From: Massilia sp. Mn16-1_5
Lineage (GTDB): Bacteria; Pseudomonadota; Gammaproteobacteria; Burkholderiales; Burkholderiaceae_D
Direction of reading: 5' to 3'
Length of the DNA stretch: 64,000 nt
Assembly (NCBI RefSeq): GCF_004798585.1
Contig: NZ_PPXQ01000012.1
Coordinates: forward strand, 124,001 to 188,000
Under the pieces are notes generated by a model. That model was not told where the DNA came from. It did not search any database and was given only the letters and a program-made list of their open reading frames with translations. Below, in pieces: positions 46,389 through 54,219 of this stretch. The translations under genes and the position numbers were made by a program. How positions within the stretch are numbered: the first letter of the stretch is position 1; each line of letters begins with the position of its first letter.

Positions 46389-46408
46389 TACTGTACATAA
46401 GCACAGTT
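46389..46408 (+). promoter_or_regulatory. LexA (SOS) box
   Basis: TACTGT-N8-ACAGTT, with core CTGT-N8-ACAG at 46391-46406, matches the LexA operator consensus of beta- and gammaproteobacteria. It overlaps a -10-like TATACT (46387-46392) and ends 13 bp before the nuclease start. LexA repression and SOS induction of the nuclease-helicase pair are therefore expected. Confidence 0.8.
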
Positions 46409-46421
46409 GTCGCCTCACATC

Positions 46422-48071
46422 ATGCACAGGGTTCTGGAAAACGAGTTTTATTACCTGGATAACTTCCAGAATGTCCTCGACTGGATCGGCGGGCGCTACC
46501 GCGACCTGCTGACCGAGGAAGAGCAAGCCTTCATCGCCGCCTTCCCCACGCTGCCGCAGGCCGCACGCGCGCTGTTCGTGCGCATGGTCATGCGCAAGGG
46601 CGAGCTCTTCCGCGCCAGCAAGATGATCTACGCGGAGATCGGCTGCCCGGTCGAGGCGGCCCGCCAGCTGCTGCCCAGTGGATGGATCGCGCTCGATCCC
46701 GTGCTCAACCTCGACGAATTGTTCGAACTCCTGGCCAAGCCGGAACTCGTGGCTGCCTTTGGCGACAAATTGCACCAAAAGAGTGCACGCAAGGCCGAGC
46801 AGCTCGAAGCCCTGCGCGAGGCCTTTGCCGAGAGCCGCGCCTTCTCCGAGTGGTATGCCGGCTGCACCGACGTCGCCTTCCGCATCCTGGTCAAGCCCCT
46901 GTGCGAACGGCTGCGCCTGATCTTCTTCGGCAATCTGCGCCAGGACTGGACCGAGTTCGTGCTGGCCGACCTCGGCCTGTTCCGCTACGAGCAGGTCGAG
47001 TTCTCGCCCGCCTCGCGCGGTTTCCGCGACCGCCGCGACATCGACCATTACCTGCACCTGCACACCTGCCGCGAGCGTTTCGCCGAAGGGCTGGAACCGA
47101 TCGAGGACGTCCTGCAGGACCTGCCGCTGCAGCCTTTCGAGAACGAGTGGCTCGACAGCCGGCGCGAAAAATTCCTGTTCCAGGTCGGCCAGCACGTCGA
47201 GAAGCTGCAGGACTGGCCGCGCGCAATCGACATCTACACGCAGTGCGGCTATCCGGGTGCGCGCGGGCGCGCGATCCGCGTGCTGGAAAAGGCCGAGCGC
47301 TACCTCGAGGCCTGGCAGCTGCTGCAGGAAGCGGAAAGCACGCCGGAAAACGACGCCGAACGCCAGCACCTGGCGCGCCTCAAGCCACGCCTGGCGCGCA
47401 AGCTCGGCCACCCGAAAGCGATCGCTCCGCGCCCGCCGGCCCCGGCCCGCCTCGACCTCTGCCTGCCTGTGCCGGGCGACGGTCCCTGGGTCGAGGGCGC
47501 GGTGCGCGACCACCTCGGCAGCGAGGCGGCGCCCGTGTTCTACGTCGAGAACATGCTGGCGAACGCCCTGTTCGGCCTGCTGTGCTGGCGCGCGATCTTC
47601 GCCGCCATTCCCGGCGCCTTCTTCCACCCCTTCCACCGCGCCCCGGCCGACCTGTACAGCCTGGACTTCCACCAGCGCCGCGCCGCCGAATTCGCCGACT
47701 GCCTGGCGCAGTGCGACGACGGCCGCTACCGCGCCACCATCCTCGCCCACTTCGAGGAAAAGGCCGGCATCTCGGCGCCTTTCGTCGCCTGGGAATACCT
47801 CGACCGCCCGCTGCTGGAACTGGCGCTCGACTGCATCCCGGCAGCGCACGTGAAGCGCTGGTGCGAACGCATCCTGGCCGACCTGAAAGCCAACCGCACC
47901 GGCTTCCCCGACCTGATCCAGTTCTTCCCGGACGAAGGCCGCTACCGCATGATCGAAGTGAAGGGCCCGGGCGACCGCCTGCAGGACAACCAGTTGCGCT
48001 GGATCGAGTACTGCGCGCAGCACGACATGCCGGTGGCGGTGTGCTACCTGCAGTGGGAGCAGGCTGCTTGA
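46422..48071 (+). CDS. VRR-NUC domain nuclease (FAN1-like)
   Basis: A 549-residue protein whose long helical N-terminal and middle parts resemble FAN1, ending in a VRR-NUC nuclease domain (PDLIQFFPDEGRYRMIEVKG, then GDRLQDNQLRW) with the PD...EVK catalytic signature. FAN1-type enzymes cut branched DNA and help repair interstrand crosslinks. ATG 46422 is preferred over an in-frame TTG 15 bp upstream that falls in the LexA box. The stop overlaps the start of the helicase gene (TTGA), and a LexA box lies upstream, so the two form an SOS-controlled operon. Confidence 0.88.
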   Translation: MHRVLENEFYYLDNFQNVLDWIGGRYRDLLTEEEQAFIAAFPTLPQAARALFVRMVMRKGELFRASKMIYAEIGCPVEAARQLLPSGWIALDPVLNLDELFELLAKPELVAAFGDKLHQKSARKAEQLEALREAFAESRAFSEWYAGCTDVAFRILVKPLCERLRLIFFGNLRQDWTEFVLADLGLFRYEQVEFSPASRGFRDRRDIDHYLHLHTCRERFAEGLEPIEDVLQDLPLQPFENEWLDSRREKFLFQVGQHVEKLQDWPRAIDIYTQCGYPGARGRAIRVLEKAERYLEAWQLLQEAESTPENDAERQHLARLKPRLARKLGHPKAIAPRPPAPARLDLCLPVPGDGPWVEGAVRDHLGSEAAPVFYVENMLANALFGLLCWRAIFAAIPGAFFHPFHRAPADLYSLDFHQRRAAEFADCLAQCDDGRYRATILAHFEEKAGISAPFVAWEYLDRPLLELALDCIPAAHVKRWCERILADLKANRTGFPDLIQFFPDEGRYRMIEVKGPGDRLQDNQLRWIEYCAQHDMPVAVCYLQWEQAA

Positions 48072-50350
48072 GCGAGGCCTCGTTCGTTGCGCAGGATGTC
48101 GCGCAGTATGTCGTCGCTGTGCGTGCGCTGTGTGAGTTCACGGCCAAGCGCGGCGACCTCGACCTGCGTTTCACGCCCTCGCCCACCGCCCAGGAAGGCA
48201 TCGTCGGCCATGCGGTCGTCACCGCGCGCCGCGGCGAAGGCTACCAGACCGAAGTCACGCTGAGCGGCGACTACGGTCCCCTGCACGTGCGCGGCCGCGC
48301 CGACGGCTACGACCCGGAGCAGAACCTGATCGAAGAGATCAAGACCTACCGCGGCCAGCTGTCCTCGATGCCGGACAACCACCGCCACCTGCACTGGGCC
48401 CAGGTGCGCGTCTACGGCCACCTGCTGTGCGCCGCACGCGCTCTGGAGCAGGTCAATCTCGCGCTGGTGTATTACGAGATCGGCAGCGGCCTCGAGACCT
48501 CCTTGCGCGAGACGCGCAGCGCGCTCGAGTTGAAAGCCATGTTCGAGGAAGCCTGCGGCCATTTCGTGGCCTGGGCCGAACAGGAATTGCGCCACCGCGA
48601 GGCGCGCGACGCGGCCCTGGGGGCGCTGCGCTTTCCCCATGCGGACTTTCGCCCCGGCCAGCGCCAGCTCGCCGAGAACGTGTTCAAGGCGAATGCGACC
48701 GGGCGCTGCCTGCTGGCCCAGGCGCCGACCGGGATCGGCAAGACCATCGGCAGCCTGTTCCCGGTACTGAAGGCGGCGCCAGGCCAGCGCATCGACAAGA
48801 TTTTCTTCCTCGCCGCGAAGACGCCGGGCCGCCAGCTCGCGCTCGACGCCGCCCAGGCGATTTGCGCGCACGCGCCCGCGCTGCCGCTGCGCGTGCTGGA
48901 GCTGACCGCGCGCGACAAGGCCTGCGAGCATCCGGACAAGGCCTGCCACGGCGATTCCTGCCCGCTGGCGCAAGGCTTCTACGACCGCCTCCCGGCCGCG
49001 CGCCGGGCCGCACTGGAAGTACCGGTGCTGGACCGCGCCGCGCTGCGCGAGGTCGGCCTCCGGCACGACGTCTGCCCCTACTACCTGGGCAGCGAAATGG
49101 CGCGCTGGACCGACATCGCGGTCGGCGACTACAACTATTATTTCGACGGCAGCGCCATGCTTTACGCGATGGCCCAGGCGAACGGCTGGCGCGCCAGCGT
49201 GCTGGTCGACGAAGCCCACAACATGGTCGCGCGTGCACGCTCGATGTATTCGGGCGAACTCGATCGGGTCGCCCTGCGCGCCGCCCGCGCTGCTGCGCCT
49301 CCCGTGGTGAAAAAGGCGCTTACCAAAATCGGCCGGGTCTGGGCCGAGATCGACCAGTCCGCCGGACTCCCGTACCAGGTGCTCGACGCGCCCGGCGAGA
49401 AGCTGCTCAATGCGCTCACCAACGCCACCAGCGCCATCAACGACTTCGTCGCCGAGAACCCGGGCCCGCTCGACCCGGCCCTGCAGCGCTTCCACTTCGA
49501 CGCCCTGCACTTCACGCGTCTGGCCGAATCCTTTGGCGAACATTCGCTGTACGACCTCACCCGCAGCGGCAAGGATAGCGTGCTCTGCATCCGCAACGTG
49601 GTGCCGGCGCCCTTCCTCACCCCACGTTTCGAGGGGGCGCATTCGGTGACCCTGTTCTCGGCCACGCTCAGCCCCTGGCATTATTTCGCCGACCTGCTCG
49701 GCCTGCCCGCCGACACCGGTTGGGTCGACGTCGAATCGCCCTTCCACGCCGGCCAGCTGGCGGTGCACATCGCCGCCCGCATCTCGACGCGCTACCAGCA
49801 CCGCAGTGCCTCGCTGGCGCCGATCGCGCACCTGATGGCCGAGCAGTACGCCCAGGCGCCGGGCAATTACCTGGCCTTCTTCAGTAGTTTCGATTACCTG
49901 GAACAGGTGGCCGACCTGTTCGCCGCGCTGCATCCGGAGGTGCCGACCTGGCGCCAGGAACGGCGCATGAGCGAGCCTGAACGCGCCGCCTTCCTCGATC
50001 GCTTCCAGCCCGAAGGACGCGGCATCGGCTTCGCGGTGCTGGGCGGCTCCTTCGGCGAAGGGATCGACCTGCCGGGCGCGCGCCTGATCGGCGCTTTCGT
50101 TGCCACCCTCGGCCTGCCGCAACTGAACCCGGTCAACGAACAGCTGCGCGCGCGCATGCAGGCGATGTTCGGCGCCGGCTACGACTACACCTATCTGTAT
50201 CCGGGCTTGCAGAAGGTGGTGCAGGCGGCGGGGCGCGTGATCCGTACCGAATCTGACAAAGGCGTGGTCTACCTGATCGACGACCGCTTCGACCAGCCTG
50301 CCGTGCGCGCCCTGCTGCCGCGCTGGTGGCAGGTCGACCGGATCACGTAA
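48068..50350 (+). CDS. Nuclease-helicase: Cas4/RecB-like nuclease fused to XPD/DinG-type helicase
   Basis: A 760-residue protein. The N-terminal 190 or so residues look like a PD-(D/E)XK nuclease (RGRADGYDPEQNLIEEIKTY). The rest is an XPD/DinG-type helicase with Walker A QAPTGIGKT, DEAH box LVDEAH, and a late motif QAAGRVIRTESDKG. Cysteines in DKACEHPDKAC, GDSC and HDVC fit a 4Fe-4S cluster. The likely role is unwinding and trimming damaged DNA with the upstream FAN1-like nuclease. The start is uncertain: TTG 48068 overlaps the previous stop and has GGGAG upstream; GTG at codon 17 is an alternative. The TAA stop directly abuts the convergent lytR-type stop. Confidence 0.88.
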   Translation: MSEASFVAQDVAQYVVAVRALCEFTAKRGDLDLRFTPSPTAQEGIVGHAVVTARRGEGYQTEVTLSGDYGPLHVRGRADGYDPEQNLIEEIKTYRGQLSSMPDNHRHLHWAQVRVYGHLLCAARALEQVNLALVYYEIGSGLETSLRETRSALELKAMFEEACGHFVAWAEQELRHREARDAALGALRFPHADFRPGQRQLAENVFKANATGRCLLAQAPTGIGKTIGSLFPVLKAAPGQRIDKIFFLAAKTPGRQLALDAAQAICAHAPALPLRVLELTARDKACEHPDKACHGDSCPLAQGFYDRLPAARRAALEVPVLDRAALREVGLRHDVCPYYLGSEMARWTDIAVGDYNYYFDGSAMLYAMAQANGWRASVLVDEAHNMVARARSMYSGELDRVALRAARAAAPPVVKKALTKIGRVWAEIDQSAGLPYQVLDAPGEKLLNALTNATSAINDFVAENPGPLDPALQRFHFDALHFTRLAESFGEHSLYDLTRSGKDSVLCIRNVVPAPFLTPRFEGAHSVTLFSATLSPWHYFADLLGLPADTGWVDVESPFHAGQLAVHIAARISTRYQHRSASLAPIAHLMAEQYAQAPGNYLAFFSSFDYLEQVADLFAALHPEVPTWRQERRMSEPERAAFLDRFQPEGRGIGFAVLGGSFGEGIDLPGARLIGAFVATLGLPQLNPVNEQLRARMQAMFGAGYDYTYLYPGLQKVVQAAGRVIRTESDKGVVYLIDDRFDQPAVRALLPRWWQVDRIT

Positions 50351-51079
50351 TCAGGCAATGCGCTCGCGCACCTTCTGATAGCCGCTGCGGCTGACCGGCA
50401 CCCGCTTGCCGTCCTTCAGGACCGCGCACCAGCTGTCCTTGCTCGCCGCCTCGATGCGCTCGATCGCGCCGACGTTGACGATGTAGGAACGGTGCACGCG
50501 CAGGAACAGCGCCGGATCGAGGCCTTGCTCGAGTTCGGCCATGCGTCCGTTCTTCAAATGCGTGCGGCCGCCCGCGCTGATCTGGACATAATCGTCCTGG
50601 GCCTCGATCCAGTCGATGCTGCTGCTTGGGACCACGTGCACGCGGGCGCCGTCGCGGATCAGGATGCGCTCGAGCGGGCCGTTGCGGCGGGCCGCCTCCT
50701 GCGCCACCGCCTCGACCTGCTCCGGCGGCGTCGTGCGGGATCTGGCGCTGTCCAGTGCCTGGGCCAGGCGCTCGCGGCTGAAGGGTTTCAACAGGTAATC
50801 GATCGCGCGCACTTCGAAGGCCTTCAGCGCGAACTGGTCGTAGGCCGTGACGAACACGTATTGCGTGCGCGCCCCCGCCAGCTCCACCACTTCGAAGCCG
50901 TCGAGTTTCGGCATCTGGATGTCGAGGAAGGCCAGGTCCGGCTGCAGTTCGGCGATCGCCTTGACCGCCTCGAAGCCGTTCGCGCATTCGGCCACGATCT
51001 CGATCGCGGGATGCTCGGCCAGGTATTCGCGCAAGAGTGCGCGCGCCAGGAATTCGTCGTCGACGATGATGACACGCAT
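50351..51079 (-). CDS. LytTR-family response regulator
   Basis: A 242-residue regulator with a receiver domain (MRVIIVDDEF; phosphoacceptor Asp53 in FLDIQMP; AIDYLLKPF) and a C-terminal LytTR DNA-binding domain (about 137-240, WIEAQDDYVQI, FLRVHRSYIVN). It is the partner of the LytS-like kinase encoded 3 bp upstream. It is last in a four-gene operon of two LiaI/LiaF-like proteins, kinase and regulator. The target genes are unknown. Confidence 0.93.
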   Translation of the reverse strand: MRVIIVDDEFLARALLREYLAEHPAIEIVAECANGFEAVKAIAELQPDLAFLDIQMPKLDGFEVVELAGARTQYVFVTAYDQFALKAFEVRAIDYLLKPFSRERLAQALDSARSRTTPPEQVEAVAQEAARRNGPLERILIRDGARVHVVPSSSIDWIEAQDDYVQISAGGRTHLKNGRMAELEQGLDPALFLRVHRSYIVNVGAIERIEAASKDSWCAVLKDGKRVPVSRSGYQKVRERIA

Positions 51080-51082
51080 GGT

Positions 51083-52171
51083 TCAGGTCTCCGCCTTGGG
51101 GTTGAGTTCGGATCTGGTCTCGATCGGCAGCGCGATGTCGACCCGGAAGCGCGCGTCAAAACGCGCCCAGTGCACGCTCGCCTCGTGCGCATAGGTCGCC
51201 AGCAGGCGCTGGCGCACGTTGGCGAGACCGATGCCGCAGCCGGCGCCGGCCGGCGCAGGAGCTTCCTCGTCGGCGTCGTTCTCGACCAGGATGCGCAGCA
51301 GCGAACCCGCGCATTCGGCAGCGATGCGCACCGTACCGCCCTCCAGGCGGTTGCCGATGCCGTGCTTGACGGCGTTCTCCACCAAGGGCTGCAGCAGCAT
51401 GGGCGGCAGCAGGCACAGGCCCGCCCCTTCGCCGATCGCTTCCTCGAAGCGCAGGCGCGCACCGAAGCGCACCTGTTCGATCGCGAGAAAGGCGCGCACC
51501 AGCGCGATCTCCTCGTTCAGCGCGACCTTGCGCTGCGCATCCATGCCCAGGCTGCGGCGCAGGAAGTCGGACAGCTGCAAGGTCATGCCGCGCGCGCGGC
51601 CCGGGTCGATCGAGGTGAGCGCGCTGATGGAATTGAGGCTGTTGAACAGGAAGTGCGGATCGATCTGGGTACGCAGCATGCGCAGCTCGGCTTCCTGCGC
51701 GGCCAGCTTCATCTCCAGCTCGCGCCGCTCGAAGCTGCGCGCACGCTCGAACTCCAGGCCCAGGTAGTGGGCCACCGCGCTCAGGCCGTACAGGATGACG
51801 CCCAGCCCGAACATCAGGGCTGCGAAGGGACGTGTCATGGCCGGCATGCCCGGAACCAGGCCACGCAAGGAGTCGGCAAAGCCGCCGCCAGCCGCGGTCC
51901 AGAGCGCACTGGCACACACCGCGCTGCAGGTGAACACGCCCAGCACCGCATACAGCGGCTTGCCGGCGAGCGGATAGGCGCGGCACAGGTAATACGAGGA
52001 GAACCCGCTGGCGCAGCCGTACACCAGCGCCAGCGGCACGGCGAACAGCAGGCTGGCGCCCCAGGGCGCGTCGCCGGCCGCCACCATCAGGCCGGCCAGC
52101 AGCGCGCCCAGCAAAGCCCAGGCGGCCAGGTAGAGCGCGGTGCTGCGGCGATTGCCGGGCGCCCCGATCAT
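51083..52171 (-). CDS. LytS-like sensor histidine kinase
   Basis: A 362-residue membrane kinase with about four to five N-terminal transmembrane segments (10-135), a short coiled coil, and the His_kinase domain with QIDPHFLFNSLNSI (His173) and an ATP-binding site (VENAVKHGIG, GIGLANVRQRL). No extracytoplasmic sensor domain is seen, so signals may come from a membrane partner. Its start overlaps the LiaF-like stop (ATGA), and the regulator follows after 3 bp. Confidence 0.92.
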   Translation of the reverse strand: MIGAPGNRRSTALYLAAWALLGALLAGLMVAAGDAPWGASLLFAVPLALVYGCASGFSSYYLCRAYPLAGKPLYAVLGVFTCSAVCASALWTAAGGGFADSLRGLVPGMPAMTRPFAALMFGLGVILYGLSAVAHYLGLEFERARSFERRELEMKLAAQEAELRMLRTQIDPHFLFNSLNSISALTSIDPGRARGMTLQLSDFLRRSLGMDAQRKVALNEEIALVRAFLAIEQVRFGARLRFEEAIGEGAGLCLLPPMLLQPLVENAVKHGIGNRLEGGTVRIAAECAGSLLRILVENDADEEAPAPAGAGCGIGLANVRQRLLATYAHEASVHWARFDARFRVDIALPIETRSELNPKAET

Positions 52172-52941
52172 CAGTTGCGCACTTCCACGCCGCCCATGAT
52201 CGCGTATCCGCGCACGACCAGGCGCTTGCTGTTGTCCGGCGGCGCGATCGTCTTCTCTTCGAAGCCGCCCAGGATCGGCGTGCCCTCCAGGACGATGGTC
52301 CAGTCGGGTGGTACCTTGAGCGTGACCCCGCCCCAGAAGGCGAACACATGGATCACCGCTTCGCCGGCGATCGACGCGTCGCGCATGTCGAGCGCGCAGC
52401 CGCCCATCACCGCGGTCACTTCGCCGCCGCGAAAGTCCTTGCTGTGCACGCGGCGCTCGAAGCCGCCCAGTATCGCCGTCACGTCCACGCTCCGGGCTGC
52501 ACTGTCTTCGCTTTCCTGCCCGGCGTCCTTGCCGTCCATGACGGCCACGCCGAAGCGCGCCGTGGGCCTGCCGGTCGTGGCGCGGTAGACCACCATCGCG
52601 CCGACGGCGATCAGGATCAGCGGCCAGAAGGCGCGCCAGGAGAAATAGATGATCCCAAGGCGATGCAGGATCATGGTCACGCCGATGCCGATGCCGGCCA
52701 GGCCGACCAGGTAGCCGTCCGGGCTGGTGGTATCGAGCAGCTTGGCCACGCCCGCGAAAATGAAGACCATCGGCCAGAACGCCAGGGCGTCGTGGAGATC
52801 GATGATGTCGAGGTTATCGAGCAGGAACAGCAGGCCGACGGCGATCACCAGCACGCCCATCAGGACCTGGCTGGTCATGCCGCGGTTGGCGCGGCGCGCC
52901 TGGCGCGCGGCGCGGCGGTCCTCGAGGGTGTCCTTAAGCAT
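52171..52941 (-). CDS. LiaF-like membrane protein
   Basis: A 256-residue protein with about four membrane segments in the first half (VLMGVLVIAVGLLFLLDNLD, FWPLILIAVGAMVVY) and a beta-rich C-terminal domain (VDVTAILGGFERRV, ILGGFEEKT, YAIMGGVEVRN) typical of the LiaF family. In Bacillus, LiaF holds back the LiaRS two-component system until the envelope is stressed. Here it overlaps the kinase gene (ATGA) and the LiaI-like gene (8 bp), so an analogous inhibitor role is a fair inference. Confidence 0.85.
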   Translation of the reverse strand: MLKDTLEDRRAARQARRANRGMTSQVLMGVLVIAVGLLFLLDNLDIIDLHDALAFWPMVFIFAGVAKLLDTTSPDGYLVGLAGIGIGVTMILHRLGIIYFSWRAFWPLILIAVGAMVVYRATTGRPTARFGVAVMDGKDAGQESEDSAARSVDVTAILGGFERRVHSKDFRGGEVTAVMGGCALDMRDASIAGEAVIHVFAFWGGVTLKVPPDWTIVLEGTPILGGFEEKTIAPPDNSKRLVVRGYAIMGGVEVRN

Positions 52942-53305
52942 GGTCTTTCTCCTTGGTTGCCGGGAAACGGCGCGAAATCAGCGGTGCGAGCACCAGTTGC
53001 AGGCCGGCCATCAGCAGGAACAGCGGCCAGCTGTTGCCGAAGGTGAGGCCAAAGAGTTCCTCGAATACCGCGAACAGCCACAAGCCGATGAAGATCGTCC
53101 ATAGCCCGCTCCTGAATTCGCGCGCGCTCGGGTAGCCGATGGTCTGGTTGATGCCGGCCACGACCAGCAGCAGCGGCCAATAATGCCAGAACGTGGACGC
53201 ATCGACGAGGTCGGCGCGGTCGAGCAGGAAGATCACGCCCAGCCCGATCAGGACCAGTCCCCACATCAATTGCTTGCGTGCTGTGTAGCTGCGTTCGGTA
53301 CTCAT
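52934..53305 (-). CDS. LiaI-like small membrane protein
   Basis: A 123-residue protein with about four hydrophobic segments (LMWGLVLIGLGVIFLLDRAD, FWHYWPLLLVVAG, LWTIFIGLWLFAVF, SWPLFLLMAGLQLVL). The repeated GLGVIFLLD/FWPL pattern is shared with the LiaF-like protein downstream, so they are related. GAGGG lies before ATG 53305. It is the first gene of the operon. No separate promoter could be picked out in the 218 bp upstream of it. Confidence 0.82.
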   Translation of the reverse strand: MSTERSYTARKQLMWGLVLIGLGVIFLLDRADLVDASTFWHYWPLLLVVAGINQTIGYPSAREFRSGLWTIFIGLWLFAVFEELFGLTFGNSWPLFLLMAGLQLVLAPLISRRFPATKEKDHA

Positions 53306-53468
53306 GTCGCCCTCCGTGTTGTGATGGTGGGACGATAACGGGGAGCGGCGCGCAAGGAAAGCGCCTTTCGGCGAATGGCGGCCCGGGGTCGGCGAATGGC
53401 GAAGAAATCGGCGAACGGCGCCGCGCAAGGGTAGACGATCAGAGCGAGAGCGGATCGTTAGCGCGGGA

Positions 53469-53496
53469 CAAAAAAAACCCGCCTTGCGGGCGGGCT
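53469..53496 (-). terminator. Intrinsic terminator of the 57-residue gene
   Basis: Read leftward, GCCCGCC, loop GCAA, GGCGGG is followed by eight T residues. It is a strong rho-independent terminator 27 bp past the small gene's stop. Confidence 0.9.
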
Positions 53497-53523
53497 ATGT
53501 ACGGCCAGGGAAATCAGGCGACA

Positions 53524-53697
53524 TCAGGCAGATGCGGACAGGTTCATCGGCGGCTGGCCTTTGACCTGGTTGCGGTATTTGGCGCGCGCGGTGGCCTGCT
53601 TGACGGCCTCGCGTTCGATGTTGGTGCGGCGGATGTCGAGACGTTCGTCCTTGCCGCGGTGCTGGGCTTCGTGTTTGTTGCCGATACGTTTGGTCAT
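53524..53697 (-). CDS. Small basic protein of 57 residues, unknown function
   Basis: The protein reads MTKRIGNKHEAQHRGKDERL at the start and ends QPPMNLSASA; 17 of 57 residues are Lys or Arg. It is probably helical and could bind nucleic acid or ribosomes, but I recognise no family. Support for a real gene: a good AGGAG ribosome site 6 bp before ATG 53697 and a strong terminator right after the stop. Confidence 0.7.
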   Translation of the reverse strand: MTKRIGNKHEAQHRGKDERLDIRRTNIEREAVKQATARAKYRNQVKGQPPMNLSASA

Positions 53698-53737
53698 GTG
53701 CTTCTCCTCTATTAAAACGATGTGCCCGGAAGTGAGA

Positions 53738-53902
53738 TCACGACCGCCCGGTGCCGAGCTTCAGGTCCGCCGGCATCAGCATACCCCAGCCAAGCTGGCG
53801 CCGGATTTCCTCGGGCGTCGGCGGCGGCTGCGGATCGCGTGTCCGGCGCGCGAGGTATTCGCGTACCAGGTGCTTCGGTGGGTTCTTGGTCGTGGCAGAC
53901 AT
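53738..53902 (-). CDS. Small protein of 54 residues, unknown function
   Basis: It begins MSATTKNPPKHLVREYLARR and has a Pro-rich middle (DPQPPPTPEEIRRQLGWGML). A GGAGG ribosome site 4-5 bp before ATG 53902 decides this start over a longer in-frame form. It lies 40 bp upstream of the 57-residue gene on the same strand, so they may share a transcript ending at 53469-53496. No family was recognised. Confidence 0.6.
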   Translation of the reverse strand: MSATTKNPPKHLVREYLARRTRDPQPPPTPEEIRRQLGWGMLMPADLKLGTGRS

Positions 53903-54219
53903 GGGGCCTCCGCTTCCGGTTTTTATGGGCCGCCGCCATCTGGCGCCGGCCGGAATCTGGTGCCGATCCTCGAGGCGACCGGCTAACCTGTTGAGGTATT
54001 TGGCAGGCCTGCAGAACGGATTCGCTGGCGCCTCACTCACACGGCTTCATCATATCGGGTGCATAGGACATGGACCGTTAGATGCCGCACACTGGAAGCA
54101 CGGATGAGCTGCCGAGTCGGCGCGTCGTGTTGTAGGACAAGGCATACACGGACGTAAAAAAGGGAGCTTGACGCTCCCTTGTCGACTACGCCACGCCGCG
54201 CAAACGGCGGCGCTTCGCG
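53903..54219. other. Intergenic region upstream of the two small genes
   Basis: 317 bp. It holds the terminator of the downstream-facing MBL-Rieske gene (54155-54182) and presumably the promoter of the small genes. No clear -35/-10 pair or coding region was recognised in the rest. Confidence 0.5.
54155..54182 (-). terminator. Intrinsic terminator of the MBL-Rieske gene
   Basis: Read leftward, GGGAGC, loop GTCAA, GCTCCC is followed by six T residues, 38 bp past the gene's stop. It is a typical rho-independent terminator. Confidence 0.88.
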
